The notes: a model not told the origin generated them from the sequence alone. A stretch of DNA of 64,000 bases from CAKZNE01 sp963976435 (GCA_963976435.1 CAXBKQ010000005.1:62001-126000), one strand, 5' to 3'; shown: positions 16,944 to 27,381, counted from the stretch's first letter. A program made the numbers and translations.

Positions 16944-18284
16944 ATGGCACAAGTAGAGCTTATTATGCCCAAGATGGGCGAGAGCGTGGCCGAAGCCACC
17001 ATTATTAAATGGTTAAAAGAAGTAGGTGAAACTATTGAATTAGAAGAATCTGTTCTTGAAATAGCAACCGATAAAGTAGATAGTGAAGTTCCTTCTCCTA
17101 CAGAAGGTGTATTAAAGGAAAAGCTTTTTAATGAAGATGATGTTGTTCAGGTTGGACAAGCTATTGCCATAATTGAAACTGAAGGTGAAGGAGGGCTTGA
17201 AACTCCAGCAGCAAGTAGCGAATCCAGTCCTAAAGAAGTTCAAAAACCTGCACAAGCCGCTCAGGAAGTTGAAAAAATGATGGATTCCGCTCAGGATTCA
17301 GTTGATATACCCAAAAATAGCAATGGTAAATTTTATTCGCCATTGGTAAGAAGCATTGCCAAGGAGGAAAATATTTCCTTATCAGAATTAGAATCTATTA
17401 AGGGTAGCGGATCGGAAGGCCGTGTAACCAAAAACGATATTTTAGAATTTTTGAAGAATAGAGCATCTTCTCCTGCACCAGCAGCAAGTGCTCCTTCACC
17501 AAGTCAATCACAAACCAAAGCAAGCTCGGAACCAAAAGCTACAGAGCATAAAGCAGCACCGATCGCCCTAGGTCGTGGAGATGAGATAATTGAGATGGAT
17601 AGAATGCGTAAGATGATTGCCGATCATATGGTAATGTCTAAACATACTTCCCCTCATGTAACATCATTTGTAGAGGCTGATGTTACCAATATTGTGAATT
17701 GGAGAAATAAAGTAAAAAACGAATTTTTGAAAAAAGAAGGTGAAAAATTAACCTTCACACCGATTTTTATTGAAGCGGTAGCCATGGCAATCCGTGATTT
17801 TCCAATGATTAATATTTCCGTGGATGGAAATAATATAGTAAAAAGAGCCAATATTAATATTGGTATGGCGGCGGCACTTCCAACAGGTAATTTAATAGTA
17901 CCTGTAATCAAAAATGCTGATCAATTAAACTTATTGGGAATTACCAAACAAGTAAATGATCTAGCCACAAGAGCCAGAGCAAACCAATTAAAACCAGACG
18001 ATATTCAAGGTGGTACCTATACAGTAACAAATGTGGGAACATTTGGTAATGTAATGGGAACACCTATTATAAATCAACCACAGGTGGCTATTTTAGCCTT
18101 GGGATCCATCAATAAAAAGCCGGCAGTTATAGAAACTGCAGAAGGAGACTTTATTGGAATTAGACATAAAATGTTCTTATCCCATTCCTATGATCACAGA
18201 GTGGTAGATGGCGCTTTAGGTGGTCAATTTGTTCGAAGAGTAGCAGATTACCTAGAACAATTTGATCCAAATAGAAGCATTTAA
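16944..18284 (+). CDS. dihydrolipoamide acyltransferase, E2 of a 2-oxoacid dehydrogenase complex
   Basis: A 446-residue E2 component that transfers acyl groups from lipoyl-lysine to CoA. An N-terminal lipoyl domain (1-80) has the modified lysine at K44 in ATDKVDSE. An Ala/Pro/Ser-rich linker follows. The E1/E3-binding domain at about 130-170 has SPLVRSIAKEENI and GSGSEGRVTKNDI. The catalytic domain runs from about 205 to the end, with the active-site motif SYDHRVVDGALGG near 415. Its size and single lipoyl domain fit branched-chain or 2-oxoglutarate E2 rather than multi-lipoyl pyruvate E2, but I cannot separate these. No E1 or E3 gene is adjacent. The stop overlaps the next start (TAATG). lipA at 40165-41037 would make its cofactor. 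Confidence 0.92.
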   Translation: MAQVELIMPKMGESVAEATIIKWLKEVGETIELEESVLEIATDKVDSEVPSPTEGVLKEKLFNEDDVVQVGQAIAIIETEGEGGLETPAASSESSPKEVQKPAQAAQEVEKMMDSAQDSVDIPKNSNGKFYSPLVRSIAKEENISLSELESIKGSGSEGRVTKNDILEFLKNRASSPAPAASAPSPSQSQTKASSEPKATEHKAAPIALGRGDEIIEMDRMRKMIADHMVMSKHTSPHVTSFVEADVTNIVNWRNKVKNEFLKKEGEKLTFTPIFIEAVAMAIRDFPMINISVDGNNIVKRANINIGMAAALPTGNLIVPVIKNADQLNLLGITKQVNDLATRARANQLKPDDIQGGTYTVTNVGTFGNVMGTPIINQPQVAILALGSINKKPAVIETAEGDFIGIRHKMFLSHSYDHRVVDGALGGQFVRRVADYLEQFDPNRSI

Positions 18285-19051
18285 TGGATTTAAAACTAAA
18301 TAAACCTATTTGCTTTTTCGACATTGAGTCTACCGGATTGAGTGTAGTTAATGACCGAATAGTTGAAATAAGTATTCTCAAGGTTTTTCCAAATGGAAAT
18401 AAGGAAAGCAAAACCTGGCTTGTAAACCCAGGGATGCCCATTCCAAAAGAGGTTACAGCCATCCATGGTATTGATGATGCAAAGGTTGCCAATGAACCAA
18501 GCTTCAAAGAATTATCTCATCAGGTTTATGAGATGATTAAGGATGCAGATTTAGGAGGTTATAATTCTAATAAATTTGATATTCCACTTTTAGCAGAAGA
18601 ATTATTGAGGGCCGAAATAGAATTTGACTTTAGTAAGAAAAAATCTGTGGATGTTCAGAATATTTTTCACAAAAAAGAGCAGCGTACTTTAAGTGCGGCC
18701 TATAAGTTTTATTGCGACAAGGATTTGGAAAATGCCCACTCTGCCGAAGCAGATACCGAAGCTACTTATGAGATTTTAAAAGCTCAATTAGAAAGGTATC
18801 CAGACTTGGAAAATAATATCAACTTCCTTTCGGATTTCAGCAATCGCTTCAACGCTGCAGATTTTGCTGGGTTTATCATCAAAAACAAGGAGGGCAAAGA
18901 GCTTTTTAGTTTTGGAAAGTACAAAAATCAAAGTGTGGAAGATGTACTAGAAAAGGATCCAGGATATTTTGGGTGGATACAAAAATCTGAATTCCCACTA
19001 TATACCAAAAAGGTGCTAACCGCCATAAAATTAAGAAAACTCAACTCGTGA
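18284..19051 (+). CDS. DEDDh 3'-5' exonuclease
   Basis: A 255-residue nuclease of the DnaQ/ExoX superfamily. The metal ligands are visible: FFDIESTGLS (D and E, residues 10-20), GYNSNKFDIPLL (D, about 95-105) and HSAEADTEATYE (H and D, about 155-166). The C-terminal FGKYKNQSVEDVLEKDPGYFGWI segment resembles the small ExoX-type C-terminal domain. It probably degrades single strands or trims DNA or RNA ends. It is too small to be a polymerase III alpha subunit and lacks a GIY-YIG domain. The ATG overlaps the E2 stop by one base, and its own stop overlaps the next GTG start by three. Confidence 0.88.
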   Translation: MDLKLNKPICFFDIESTGLSVVNDRIVEISILKVFPNGNKESKTWLVNPGMPIPKEVTAIHGIDDAKVANEPSFKELSHQVYEMIKDADLGGYNSNKFDIPLLAEELLRAEIEFDFSKKKSVDVQNIFHKKEQRTLSAAYKFYCDKDLENAHSAEADTEATYEILKAQLERYPDLENNINFLSDFSNRFNAADFAGFIIKNKEGKELFSFGKYKNQSVEDVLEKDPGYFGWIQKSEFPLYTKKVLTAIKLRKLNS

Positions 19052-19659
19052 AAATAATTTGCGTTGGAAGGAATTATATAGATCATGCTAAGGAATTAAA
19101 TAATCCAATTCCGAAAACACCAGTTCTTTTTTTAAAACCTGAGACCGCAATTATTCCGAAAAAAAATCCTTTTTTCCTCCCTGATTTTTCAGATGATGTT
19201 CATTTCGAAGCCGAATTGGTTATTAAAATCAATAAGCTTGGAAAAAATATACAAAAGAAATTTGCCCACAAATATTATAGCCAAATTACTGTTGGACTAG
19301 ATTTCACAGCTCGTGATATTCAACAAAAGCAAAAAGAAAAAGGACTACCATGGGAAATTTCCAAGGCCTTTGATGGCTCGGCAGGGATAGGTAAATTTAT
19401 GAATATTTCAGAATTAAAAAACCCCGGAAACCCTAGCTTCCACCTGCTTTTAAACGATAAAAAGCTTCAGGCTACCAGCGCTGAAGAAATGATTTTTTCC
19501 ATAGATACTTTGATTGCGGAAATATCAAAATATTTCACCTTGAAAATAGGAGATTTAATTTTTACGGGTACACCTGCAGGTGTAGGAAAACTAAATAAAG
19601 ATGACCAATTAAAACTTTATTTAGAAGAAAATGAAGTACTTCGATTAAACGTAAAATAA
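19048..19659 (+). CDS. fumarylacetoacetate hydrolase (FAH) family protein
   Basis: A 203-residue protein of the YcgM/FAHD1 group, which acts as acylpyruvase or oxaloacetate decarboxylase in characterised members. It has IICVGRNYIDHAKELNN, FLKPETAI, the metal-binding FEAELVIKI acidic pair, GLDFTARDIQ and the end motif FTGTPAGVGKL. It begins with GTG at 19048, which overlaps the exonuclease stop (GTGA); no ATG lies near the conserved N-terminus. It is the last gene of the E2-exonuclease-FAH operon. The exact substrate cannot be assigned. Confidence 0.88.
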   Translation: MKIICVGRNYIDHAKELNNPIPKTPVLFLKPETAIIPKKNPFFLPDFSDDVHFEAELVIKINKLGKNIQKKFAHKYYSQITVGLDFTARDIQQKQKEKGLPWEISKAFDGSAGIGKFMNISELKNPGNPSFHLLLNDKKLQATSAEEMIFSIDTLIAEISKYFTLKIGDLIFTGTPAGVGKLNKDDQLKLYLEENEVLRLNVK

Positions 19660-19709
19660 GTTCCTAGCCACCTTAGTCAATTTTACTGGGTTTAATTCTT
19701 TTGTCTTCC

Positions 19710-19717
19710 TATATTTG
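19710..19717 (+). promoter_or_regulatory. -7 box candidate for the large secreted protein
   Basis: TATATTTG, a full TAnnTTTG match, lies 45 bases before the ATG at 19763. No convincing -33 TTG is seen at the usual distance. Confidence 0.45.
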
Positions 19718-19762
19718 TAAGCTATCGAATTTGATTAGTCATAAGTAACGAATATTTACACT

Positions 19763-22700
19763 ATGAGGAAGTTATTACTCCTTTTGGGTTTTATCGCCCT
19801 TTCCCTAGAATCTTTTTCCCAAGTTCCAGTTAGTCTTTATCATGAAAGCTTTGACACTGTCAACGCCATGTATAAGGTCACCAATAGTTTTGTTCAAAAT
19901 GGTGTTAACGTTCCAACAATTTTTTGGAATGACACTACCAATCACAAAACCAATGGAATACACTCCTACCATGTTAAGGGTAGTGCTACTGGTACTATAA
20001 TCAGATTTGAAACAGACAGTTTTAGCACCGTTGGCTTTCCTTATGTATTCCTTTCCTTTAATCACATTTGTAAATTATACCTGCCTAACCAAGGTAGAGT
20101 TGAAATTTCTACCGATGGAGGAAATATTTGGACAGCTATTCCCGAATTTTACTATATAGGTTCCGATGTTTCTCGAAGCCAACTTTATGTAGCCAATGAA
20201 TATTTCAATACTGGTAGTTATGTAATTCCTAGTACTGGCCTAGACCTTTGGCAATCTACCAACAATGGACCCGTTAGTGATAGCTGGTTTGTAAGGGAAG
20301 CATTTGATTTAAGGGGAATAGCCTACGATACTGTTACAAATACTGGTTATCCAGATGTAAGAATCAGGTTTAGCGCCCAGTTTAATTTTACAACCCCTGC
20401 CCCAGCATTAAATTTTTATGATGGTTGGTATGTAGATAGTGTTCAAGTAATTGGTTCTACTTGCGAATTGAACCCTCCTAAAATAAACTTTACCATTCCT
20501 GCTTCAGTTTGTTTAGATAAACCCGAAGGCAGCCAAGTGGAAACTCCTGCAGACAATTATAAGGTGAAGCTTCTGGCTACCGACAAAGGTGCAGGTATGG
20601 ATCGTGTTGAACTAATCTGGACCAATAGAACAACCAATATTAGAGATACCGTATTATTAACTAAAACTGCTGGAACCAACGAATATTCTGGCGATATTAC
20701 CAATGCACTTCTTGGTGATACTGTAGACTGGTATATTGAAGCATATGATTTAAGTTGCCCGAATGTTACTAGAAGTCCTATTAATGACGAATATGTTTTT
20801 TGGGTAGATTCTGGTTTACCTTCAAAATGTGGTGCTCCATATTGTGGAGCCTTGCCAAATACTATTGGTGTAGATAATCTTCCTTGGACAGAAACCTTTG
20901 AAAGCAGCGTTTGGGTTGCTGGAGACAATGGCGCTTCTGTAGGTGGAGCAGCTAGTATGCACAGAGGCTCTTTCCCTGTATTTCCAACAGGATATTGGAC
21001 ATTAGGACCCTCTCCTAGTGTTGATAACCAATTAGCATGGTCCGTCGCAAATGGATCTACCACCACCAATTTCACCGGTCCAAATTCTAACCATACTCCC
21101 GGGGGAACAAAATATTTGTATACAGAGTCTTCCACCTTATCAGGTAATTCTGCAAGAATTATTACCCCTTGTATTGATCTATCTAGAAATACCAAATGTT
21201 TAGCATTTGAATTTTACTATCATATGTTTGGCGATGGTATTAAACGATTAAGAGTGGATGTGGATACAGGATCGTCAACAGAAGCATGGTATATTGGATA
21301 TATAAATATTGCAGATCCACAACATACGAGCAGCAATGATCCTTGGAAAAAAGCCATTGTAGGATTAGAGCAGTTTAATGGTAAATATATCCGATTAAGA
21401 TTCCATGCAGTAAGGGATAACCAAGCCGCTACTGCTGATAAGGATAAAAGTGATATTGCTATTGATGATTTAAGAATTTTCGAACCAGATCCTGCTGAAA
21501 TTGAGATTCTTAGCTTTGACTCACCAGTAAATGGTATTTGTGGATATAGCGCCAATGAGCCTATTACCCTAACCTTGAGAAATAATGGTTGCTCAACAAC
21601 TTCCGCAATTCCTCTTGCTTTTAGTGTAAACAATGGTCCAATAAAAAGAGATACCCTTTATGCTTCAACCAAAGCATTAGCCCTAGGAGATACCACACAA
21701 TATACTCTTAACCCTCCTGCTACCGCGGATTTAAGTGCTTTTAATACTTATACCATTAAAGCATGGTCGGAAATGCCTGGTGATAATGTACCTGGAAACG
21801 ATACTGTTTTAAGCCAAGTTATTCAACATAACCCTTCCATAAGTACTTTTCCATTCTTTGAAGATTTTGAAAATGGATTAATTGGTCAACAAGTACTGGG
21901 TAATAGCAATTGGAGGTTTGATGATGGATTGGATCCTACATTTAGATGGCAAGTTGGAGAAGATATGACAGGTACCAGATCTACTGGTCCATTCCAAGGT
22001 TTTTATGATGGTGGTAAATATCTTTATACAGAGACCGGTGGCCCAGGACTACCCGTGAGCACATATTTTAGAGTTTTATGTGTGGATTTAGGCGCTCTTA
22101 CCAATCCAACCCTAGATTTCTACTATCACACCTTTGGAACAGATATTAACGGTATTTCTGTTGAAGTTTCTTTGGGAAACCAAGATTTAGAAACTTGGAC
22201 CCCAATTGGAGGTTCTAATGTTGGTATTAGTCATACAGAAGAAAGAGACAATTGGAATTTTAAAAGAGTAGGATTAAACGCCTATGCTGGTCAGGCCATA
22301 AAACTTCGCTTTAAAGCCACACGTAACGGTGGTGGTGGTACGCTTGCAGACATGGCTATTGATAATATAATGATCTATGATAGGTCTGCAAATGATGCCG
22401 GTGTTGAAGCAATTACCAATCCTATTCAAACAGTTCAAACCTATGCCGCTAACCCTACTATTCCAATAGTCGATGTTAGAAACTTTGGAACTTCAAACCT
22501 TACTTCTGTAGATGTTACAGTAAATATTATTCCTCATTGTGGACCAAACGCTGGTGTAGCACTACCTTATACGCAAACTGTTGCAACTAATATTGCACCG
22601 GGAGGAGTAGGAAGTGTTTCTTTATCAGGCTTTAATCTTAGCTATCCGGTGGGTGCCTTTACAATGGAGGCTTTTACTACTAAAACTGGAGATAGTCATA

Positions 22701-24610
22701 CCTTCAATGATACTATAAAAAGAGACTTTTTTGGTGTAGAAATTTATGATATACCTTATTTCGACAATTTTGATAATTGTAATTCAGAGGCTGGTGGATT
22801 TACAGTAAATCCTAATAGTACCTTTTTACAATGGGAATTTGGTGTCCCTTCTGCAAGTTTAATTTCTTCAGCTCATTCTTCACCCAACGCTTGGGCAACC
22901 AATTTAGATGGAAACTTTTTACCAGCTACAGATGAATTTTTAATAGCACCACAAATGGAGGGTTTTGATTCCCTAAATTCTGTAGAATTTAGATTTTTCC
23001 ATTATATGGACTTTGGAGTTGGAAGTCCTGCTTCAGCAGCAGGGGTTGTAGAATATAGAAATGCTGGAGTTTGGGAAGCTTTAGGTGGATCAAATATTAA
23101 TAAAAACATTGGTTTTAACTGGCTTGGTAGCAAATTTGGAACTCAAAATTCACCAGTTTTTAACGGACCTGCATTTGAAGGTTCTTCTCAAGCTGATGGA
23201 GGATGGATATTTAGCTCCTACCCTCTGAATGAATTTAACAATACACCAAACTCCGTTCTTAGAACAAGGTTTAGGTTTAAATCCAACCATGCTATTACCA
23301 CGAATCCAAATGCAACTAGAAATGGATGGGCAATTGATGATTTTGAACTTTGGGTTCCAGGTCAGCATAGTGCAAGCCCGATTAGAGTGAGAACCGAAGC
23401 TCCATTACCAATTCCAGGGCAGGATCAAACCTTGCTTATTACTATATTAAATACAGGAGCAAAAAGATTAGATAGCTGTATTATAGACATAACCATTGAT
23501 GGACAAGTAATAGAACAAAACAATTTTTATCAAATGCAACCAAGATTGTTCTCAGGGCAAAGACAGACAAAAACCATCGAAACACTTTGGGATGGTGCAG
23601 GTGTAACTTCTGGAGTTCATGATATTTGTATTATTACAAGGTTACCAAATAATCGCGGTGATGGTGTGCCATTGGATGATACACTTTGTACTACAATCAC
23701 CGTTTTGGGTGAAGTTGATATGACTACAAGCGATAGTGCCAGCTACTGTAATGATTTTGAAGGAACAGATCCTAGTATTACCCCTTGGATTGCATTAAAC
23801 TCCGAAACATTTACAGAAGATCAATCTTGGGAAAAAGGAACTCCATTGCAGTCCATTAACCCTTTTAGCGGTGTTAATGTTTGGATGACAAAATTGGATA
23901 GCGTTTATGATAATCTTGATAAATCGGCTTTATTCACACCGATCTTTATTATGGATTCAAATGTTACCTATGAGATTAGTTTCCAACATTGGTTCGAAAC
24001 TGAGGCATTCCATGATGGAGGAAATATTGAAGTTACCTTCGACGGTGGACTAACATGGAGAACCGTTGGTTATAAATCTTCTGTAGATACAAATTGGTAT
24101 AATACAGATTTTGTTACCGCCTTAGATATTATCAAACCTGGATTCTCAGATACAACCAACACTGGTACTTGGCAATATGCTGATTATAGAGTTGGCTTCC
24201 AAAAGCAAGGTATCAAAGCTATTTTCAGATTCCGTTTCGCAACAGACTATGATTTAAACTTCCCTGGTTGGGCAGTTGATGATTTCTGCTTAAAGGAAGT
24301 AAGTGAAAACCCTCAGGAGGTAATTGGACAAGGAGAATATATTGCACCAGAAGATGTAATTGTTGCTGACTTATCTCCAAACCCAACCAACTCCTTTAGC
24401 GAACTGGCGATTTATGCACCTACACCTAAAAATGCGAATATTCTTATAGTTAATTCCATTGGCCAGGTAATGCAACAATTTAGCACTGAATTAGATTTTG
24501 GAGCAAATAGAATTAACCTAGATGCCAGTAATTGGGATGCGGGTATGTATGTTGTTAAAATTAATATCGAGGGTGAATCATTTACCAAAAAATTGATCAT
24601 CACTCAATAA
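19763..24610 (+). CDS. giant secreted MAM-like/CARDB-like repeat protein with T9SS sorting signal
   Basis: A 1615-residue exported protein with signal peptide MRKLLLLLGFIALSLESFS. Five jelly-roll (MAM/LamG-like) modules, each ending in an aromatic/Ala-hydrophobic-D-D/N-hydrophobic signature, lie at about 30-233 (YVDSVQV), 376-576 (IAIDDLRIF), 701-874 (MAIDNIMIY), 1000-1200 (WAIDDFELW) and 1328-1514 (WAVDDFCLK). CARDB-like beta-sandwiches separate several of them (for example ITLTLRNNGCS and IVDVRNFGTSNLTSV). A type A T9SS sorting domain (DLSPNPTNSF to KLIITQ) ends the protein at about 1535-1615. No catalytic motif is visible. A cell-surface adhesin or glycan-binding role is inferred. It is monocistronic and ends at a strong terminator. 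Confidence 0.9.
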   Translation: MRKLLLLLGFIALSLESFSQVPVSLYHESFDTVNAMYKVTNSFVQNGVNVPTIFWNDTTNHKTNGIHSYHVKGSATGTIIRFETDSFSTVGFPYVFLSFNHICKLYLPNQGRVEISTDGGNIWTAIPEFYYIGSDVSRSQLYVANEYFNTGSYVIPSTGLDLWQSTNNGPVSDSWFVREAFDLRGIAYDTVTNTGYPDVRIRFSAQFNFTTPAPALNFYDGWYVDSVQVIGSTCELNPPKINFTIPASVCLDKPEGSQVETPADNYKVKLLATDKGAGMDRVELIWTNRTTNIRDTVLLTKTAGTNEYSGDITNALLGDTVDWYIEAYDLSCPNVTRSPINDEYVFWVDSGLPSKCGAPYCGALPNTIGVDNLPWTETFESSVWVAGDNGASVGGAASMHRGSFPVFPTGYWTLGPSPSVDNQLAWSVANGSTTTNFTGPNSNHTPGGTKYLYTESSTLSGNSARIITPCIDLSRNTKCLAFEFYYHMFGDGIKRLRVDVDTGSSTEAWYIGYINIADPQHTSSNDPWKKAIVGLEQFNGKYIRLRFHAVRDNQAATADKDKSDIAIDDLRIFEPDPAEIEILSFDSPVNGICGYSANEPITLTLRNNGCSTTSAIPLAFSVNNGPIKRDTLYASTKALALGDTTQYTLNPPATADLSAFNTYTIKAWSEMPGDNVPGNDTVLSQVIQHNPSISTFPFFEDFENGLIGQQVLGNSNWRFDDGLDPTFRWQVGEDMTGTRSTGPFQGFYDGGKYLYTETGGPGLPVSTYFRVLCVDLGALTNPTLDFYYHTFGTDINGISVEVSLGNQDLETWTPIGGSNVGISHTEERDNWNFKRVGLNAYAGQAIKLRFKATRNGGGGTLADMAIDNIMIYDRSANDAGVEAITNPIQTVQTYAANPTIPIVDVRNFGTSNLTSVDVTVNIIPHCGPNAGVALPYTQTVATNIAPGGVGSVSLSGFNLSYPVGAFTMEAFTTKTGDSHTFNDTIKRDFFGVEIYDIPYFDNFDNCNSEAGGFTVNPNSTFLQWEFGVPSASLISSAHSSPNAWATNLDGNFLPATDEFLIAPQMEGFDSLNSVEFRFFHYMDFGVGSPASAAGVVEYRNAGVWEALGGSNINKNIGFNWLGSKFGTQNSPVFNGPAFEGSSQADGGWIFSSYPLNEFNNTPNSVLRTRFRFKSNHAITTNPNATRNGWAIDDFELWVPGQHSASPIRVRTEAPLPIPGQDQTLLITILNTGAKRLDSCIIDITIDGQVIEQNNFYQMQPRLFSGQRQTKTIETLWDGAGVTSGVHDICIITRLPNNRGDGVPLDDTLCTTITVLGEVDMTTSDSASYCNDFEGTDPSITPWIALNSETFTEDQSWEKGTPLQSINPFSGVNVWMTKLDSVYDNLDKSALFTPIFIMDSNVTYEISFQHWFETEAFHDGGNIEVTFDGGLTWRTVGYKSSVDTNWYNTDFVTALDIIKPGFSDTTNTGTWQYADYRVGFQKQGIKAIFRFRFATDYDLNFPGWAVDDFCLKEVSENPQEVIGQGEYIAPEDVIVADLSPNPTNSFSELAIYAPTPKNANILIVNSIGQVMQQFSTELDFGANRINLDASNWDAGMYVVKINIEGESFTKKLIITQ

Positions 24611-24633
24611 TTATAAATTCTGAAATTTTTTAA

Positions 24634-24661
24634 AGCCCCGAAAAATTCGGGGCTTTTTTTA
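24634..24661 (+). terminator. intrinsic terminator
   Basis: The perfect nine-base-pair stem AGCCCCGAA/TTCGGGGCT with a three-base loop is followed by a T-run. It ends the gene of the 1615-residue secreted protein. Confidence 0.9.
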
Positions 24662-24765
24662 TGTCAAAAATTCAGAAGAAACCCAAGGGCTGCGCCAGTT
24701 TGTCTTAAAATTATCCTGTAAATCAATTGGACTTAAAATTGAGCTAAGCAGAGGAAAAACAAAAC

Positions 24766-27381
24766 ATGGATACATCAAAATTCACTATAAAATCTCAAGA
24801 ATCAATTAATCAAGCCAAACAGCTTGCTATGGAATTTGGTCATCAAGCTATTGAGAATGCACATCTACTAAAAGGAATCTCCAATATTGATGAAAATGTT
24901 CTTCCCTTTTTACTTAAGAAATTGGGAATAAACCAAGATATATTCATTCAAACTCTGGATAAAATTCTCGCTTCTTTCCCAAAAATTCAAGGCGCTGAGC
25001 TATACTTTTCAAAATCTGCTACGGAAACATTGAACCGAGCTCATTTAAAACTCAAAGAATGGAAAGATGATTATATTTCCTTGGAGCACCTAATACAGTC
25101 CATAGCTGAAGGCTCTGATGCCGTTTCCCAGTTAATGAAGGACAATGGGATAAATTCTAAAAATCTAAAACTTGCTATTCAAGAATTGAGAAAGGGTGAA
25201 AATGCCAATAGTGCCTCCTCTGAAAGTAAATACAATTCCCTAGCAAAATATTCTAGAAACTTAAATGAACTCGCCAGGGATGCTAAACTAGATCCTGTGA
25301 TTGGCAGGGATGAAGAAATCCGACGAGTTTTGCAAATTCTTTCTAGAAGAACTAAAAACAATCCCATATTAATTGGCGAACCTGGAGTTGGTAAAACAGC
25401 AATTGCGGAAGGGATGGCTCACAGAATTATTCAAGGTGATGTACCTGATAATTTAAAAGAAAAACAAATTTATAGTCTAGATATGGGCGCCCTAGTAGCT
25501 GGAGCAAAATATAAGGGAGAGTTTGAGGAAAGGCTAAAATCTGTTGTTAAAGAAGTAATTGAATCAGATGGACAAATTGTATTGTTCATAGATGAGATCC
25601 ACACCCTTGTTGGTGCTGGCGGTGGTGAAGGTGCAATGGATGCCGCTAACATCTTAAAACCTGCATTGGCAAGAGGAGAACTCAGAGCAATAGGAGCAAC
25701 AACATTGGCGGAATATCAAAAATATCTTGAAAAAGATAAGGCCTTAGAAAGGAGATTTCAAAAGGTATTGATAGATGAACCGGACACAGAATCTGCAATC
25801 TCAATTTTAAGAGGTATAAAGGAAAAATATGAAACCTATCACAAGGTTAGAATTAAAGATGAGGCCATAATTGCTGCAGTGGAATTATCCCAACGCTATA
25901 TATCCGATCGCTTTTTACCAGATAAGGCTATCGATTTAATTGATGAATCAGCCTCAAAATTAAGGTTGGAAATAAACTCCAAGCCCGAAGAGATCGATAT
26001 CCTAGATAGGAAAATCATGCAGCTTGAAATTGAATTGGAAGCTATAAAAAGGGAGGGAAATAGTGATCATTTGGAAAATATAAAAAAAGATCTTGCGAAT
26101 TTTCGAGAATCAAGAAAAACCCTTAACGCCAAGTGGGAAGATGAAAAAGAAATTATAAATGGTCTTCAAAAAAGAAAGGAAGAGCTGGAGAATTTGAAAA
26201 TTGAAGCAGATAAGGCTGAAAGGATGGGCGATTATGGAAAGGTTGCTGAAATCCGATATGGTAAAATGAAAGAAACGGAAACCTCACTCGCCGAATATGA
26301 GGATAAAATTAAATCTCTAAAAGATAAATCCCCACTCATAAAGGAGGAAATTGAATATGAAGATATTGCCGAAGTTGTAAGCCGCTGGACAGGGATTCCA
26401 GTGAAAAAAATGCTGGAAAGTGATAGAGAAAAGCTCCTTAGATTAGAAGATGAACTCCGAAAAAGAGTGGTCGGTCAAGAAGAGGCTATCGCTGCTGTTT
26501 CAGATGCAGTACGAAGAAGCAGGGCTGGCTTACAAGATGCAAATAAACCCATTGGTTCTTTCATTTTCTTTGGTACTACCGGGGTTGGTAAAACTGAATT
26601 AGCCAAAGCTCTTGCCGACTTCTTGTTCAATGATGAAAACTCAATTACAAGAATTGATATGAGCGAGTATCAAGAAAGGCATTCTGTGAGTAGGCTGATA
26701 GGCGCCCCTCCAGGGTATATTGGCTATGAAGAAGGTGGTCAATTAACAGAGGCCGTGAGAAGAAAACCCTATTCTGTTATCCTTCTAGATGAAATTGAAA
26801 AGGCTCATCCTGATACTTTTAACATACTATTACAGGTTTTAGATGAGGGACATTTAACCGATAGCAAGGGAAGAAAGGTGAATTTTAAAAATTCAATAAT
26901 CATCATGACCTCCAACATCGGTTCCAATATCATTCAAGAAAGCTTTGAAAATAGCAATGAAGAAACGAGGGCCAGTATTCTTGAAAATACAAGAGAGGAA
27001 TTATTTAGCCTCATTAGAAAAACCCTTCGCCCTGAATTTTTGAACAGAGTTGATGAATTAATTATGTTCCTACCTCTCGGTAAAGGAGAAATAAGGCAAA
27101 TTGTGGAAATGCAAATCAAACAATTAAAAGGTCTTCTGAAAAGTCAAAATATCAATATTGAAGCTAGTCCCAATGCCATTAAATATTTAACAGAAGTAGG
27201 CTACGACCCTCAATATGGAGCAAGGCCTATAAAAAGGTTAATTCAAAAAAGGATACTCAATGAATTATCAAGATGGATACTGTCTAATAAGGTAGAAAAA
27301 GACAGCCTAATATTGATCGACACTGAAGAAGGGTCCTTAGTATTTAGAAATGAGCCAGCTCAATTGCCAGACCTAGGATAG
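24766..27381 (+). CDS. clpB: ATP-dependent disaggregase ClpB
   Basis: An 871-residue Hsp100 chaperone that, with DnaK, rescues aggregated proteins in the cytoplasm. It has the N-terminal Clp_N repeat domain (about 1-145). The first AAA+ module has Walker A GEPGVGKTA near 205 and Walker B LFIDEIHTL. The coiled-coil middle domain (about 410-525) marks ClpB and separates it from ClpA/ClpC; Walker A GTTGVGKTE near 605 with LLDEIEKAHPD and a ClpB_D2-small domain follow. The length is normal. The final nine bases overlap the convergent cytochrome gene. I could not identify a heat-shock operator (CIRCE) upstream. Confidence 0.97.
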   Translation: MDTSKFTIKSQESINQAKQLAMEFGHQAIENAHLLKGISNIDENVLPFLLKKLGINQDIFIQTLDKILASFPKIQGAELYFSKSATETLNRAHLKLKEWKDDYISLEHLIQSIAEGSDAVSQLMKDNGINSKNLKLAIQELRKGENANSASSESKYNSLAKYSRNLNELARDAKLDPVIGRDEEIRRVLQILSRRTKNNPILIGEPGVGKTAIAEGMAHRIIQGDVPDNLKEKQIYSLDMGALVAGAKYKGEFEERLKSVVKEVIESDGQIVLFIDEIHTLVGAGGGEGAMDAANILKPALARGELRAIGATTLAEYQKYLEKDKALERRFQKVLIDEPDTESAISILRGIKEKYETYHKVRIKDEAIIAAVELSQRYISDRFLPDKAIDLIDESASKLRLEINSKPEEIDILDRKIMQLEIELEAIKREGNSDHLENIKKDLANFRESRKTLNAKWEDEKEIINGLQKRKEELENLKIEADKAERMGDYGKVAEIRYGKMKETETSLAEYEDKIKSLKDKSPLIKEEIEYEDIAEVVSRWTGIPVKKMLESDREKLLRLEDELRKRVVGQEEAIAAVSDAVRRSRAGLQDANKPIGSFIFFGTTGVGKTELAKALADFLFNDENSITRIDMSEYQERHSVSRLIGAPPGYIGYEEGGQLTEAVRRKPYSVILLDEIEKAHPDTFNILLQVLDEGHLTDSKGRKVNFKNSIIIMTSNIGSNIIQESFENSNEETRASILENTREELFSLIRKTLRPEFLNRVDELIMFLPLGKGEIRQIVEMQIKQLKGLLKSQNINIEASPNAIKYLTEVGYDPQYGARPIKRLIQKRILNELSRWILSNKVEKDSLILIDTEEGSLVFRNEPAQLPDLG

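Noticed and set aside
20557..21195. 212-codon open frame antisense to the large secreted protein
   Set aside because: It lies fully inside a well-supported T9SS protein gene, has no recognisable domain, and its composition mirrors the sense codons.
21220..21633. 137-codon antisense frame in the same secreted protein gene
   Set aside because: Same reasoning: no start context, no domain, complete overlap with a confident gene.
24662..24765. CIRCE heat-shock operator before clpB
   Set aside because: No inverted repeat of the TTAGCACTC type is present in the intergenic sequence.
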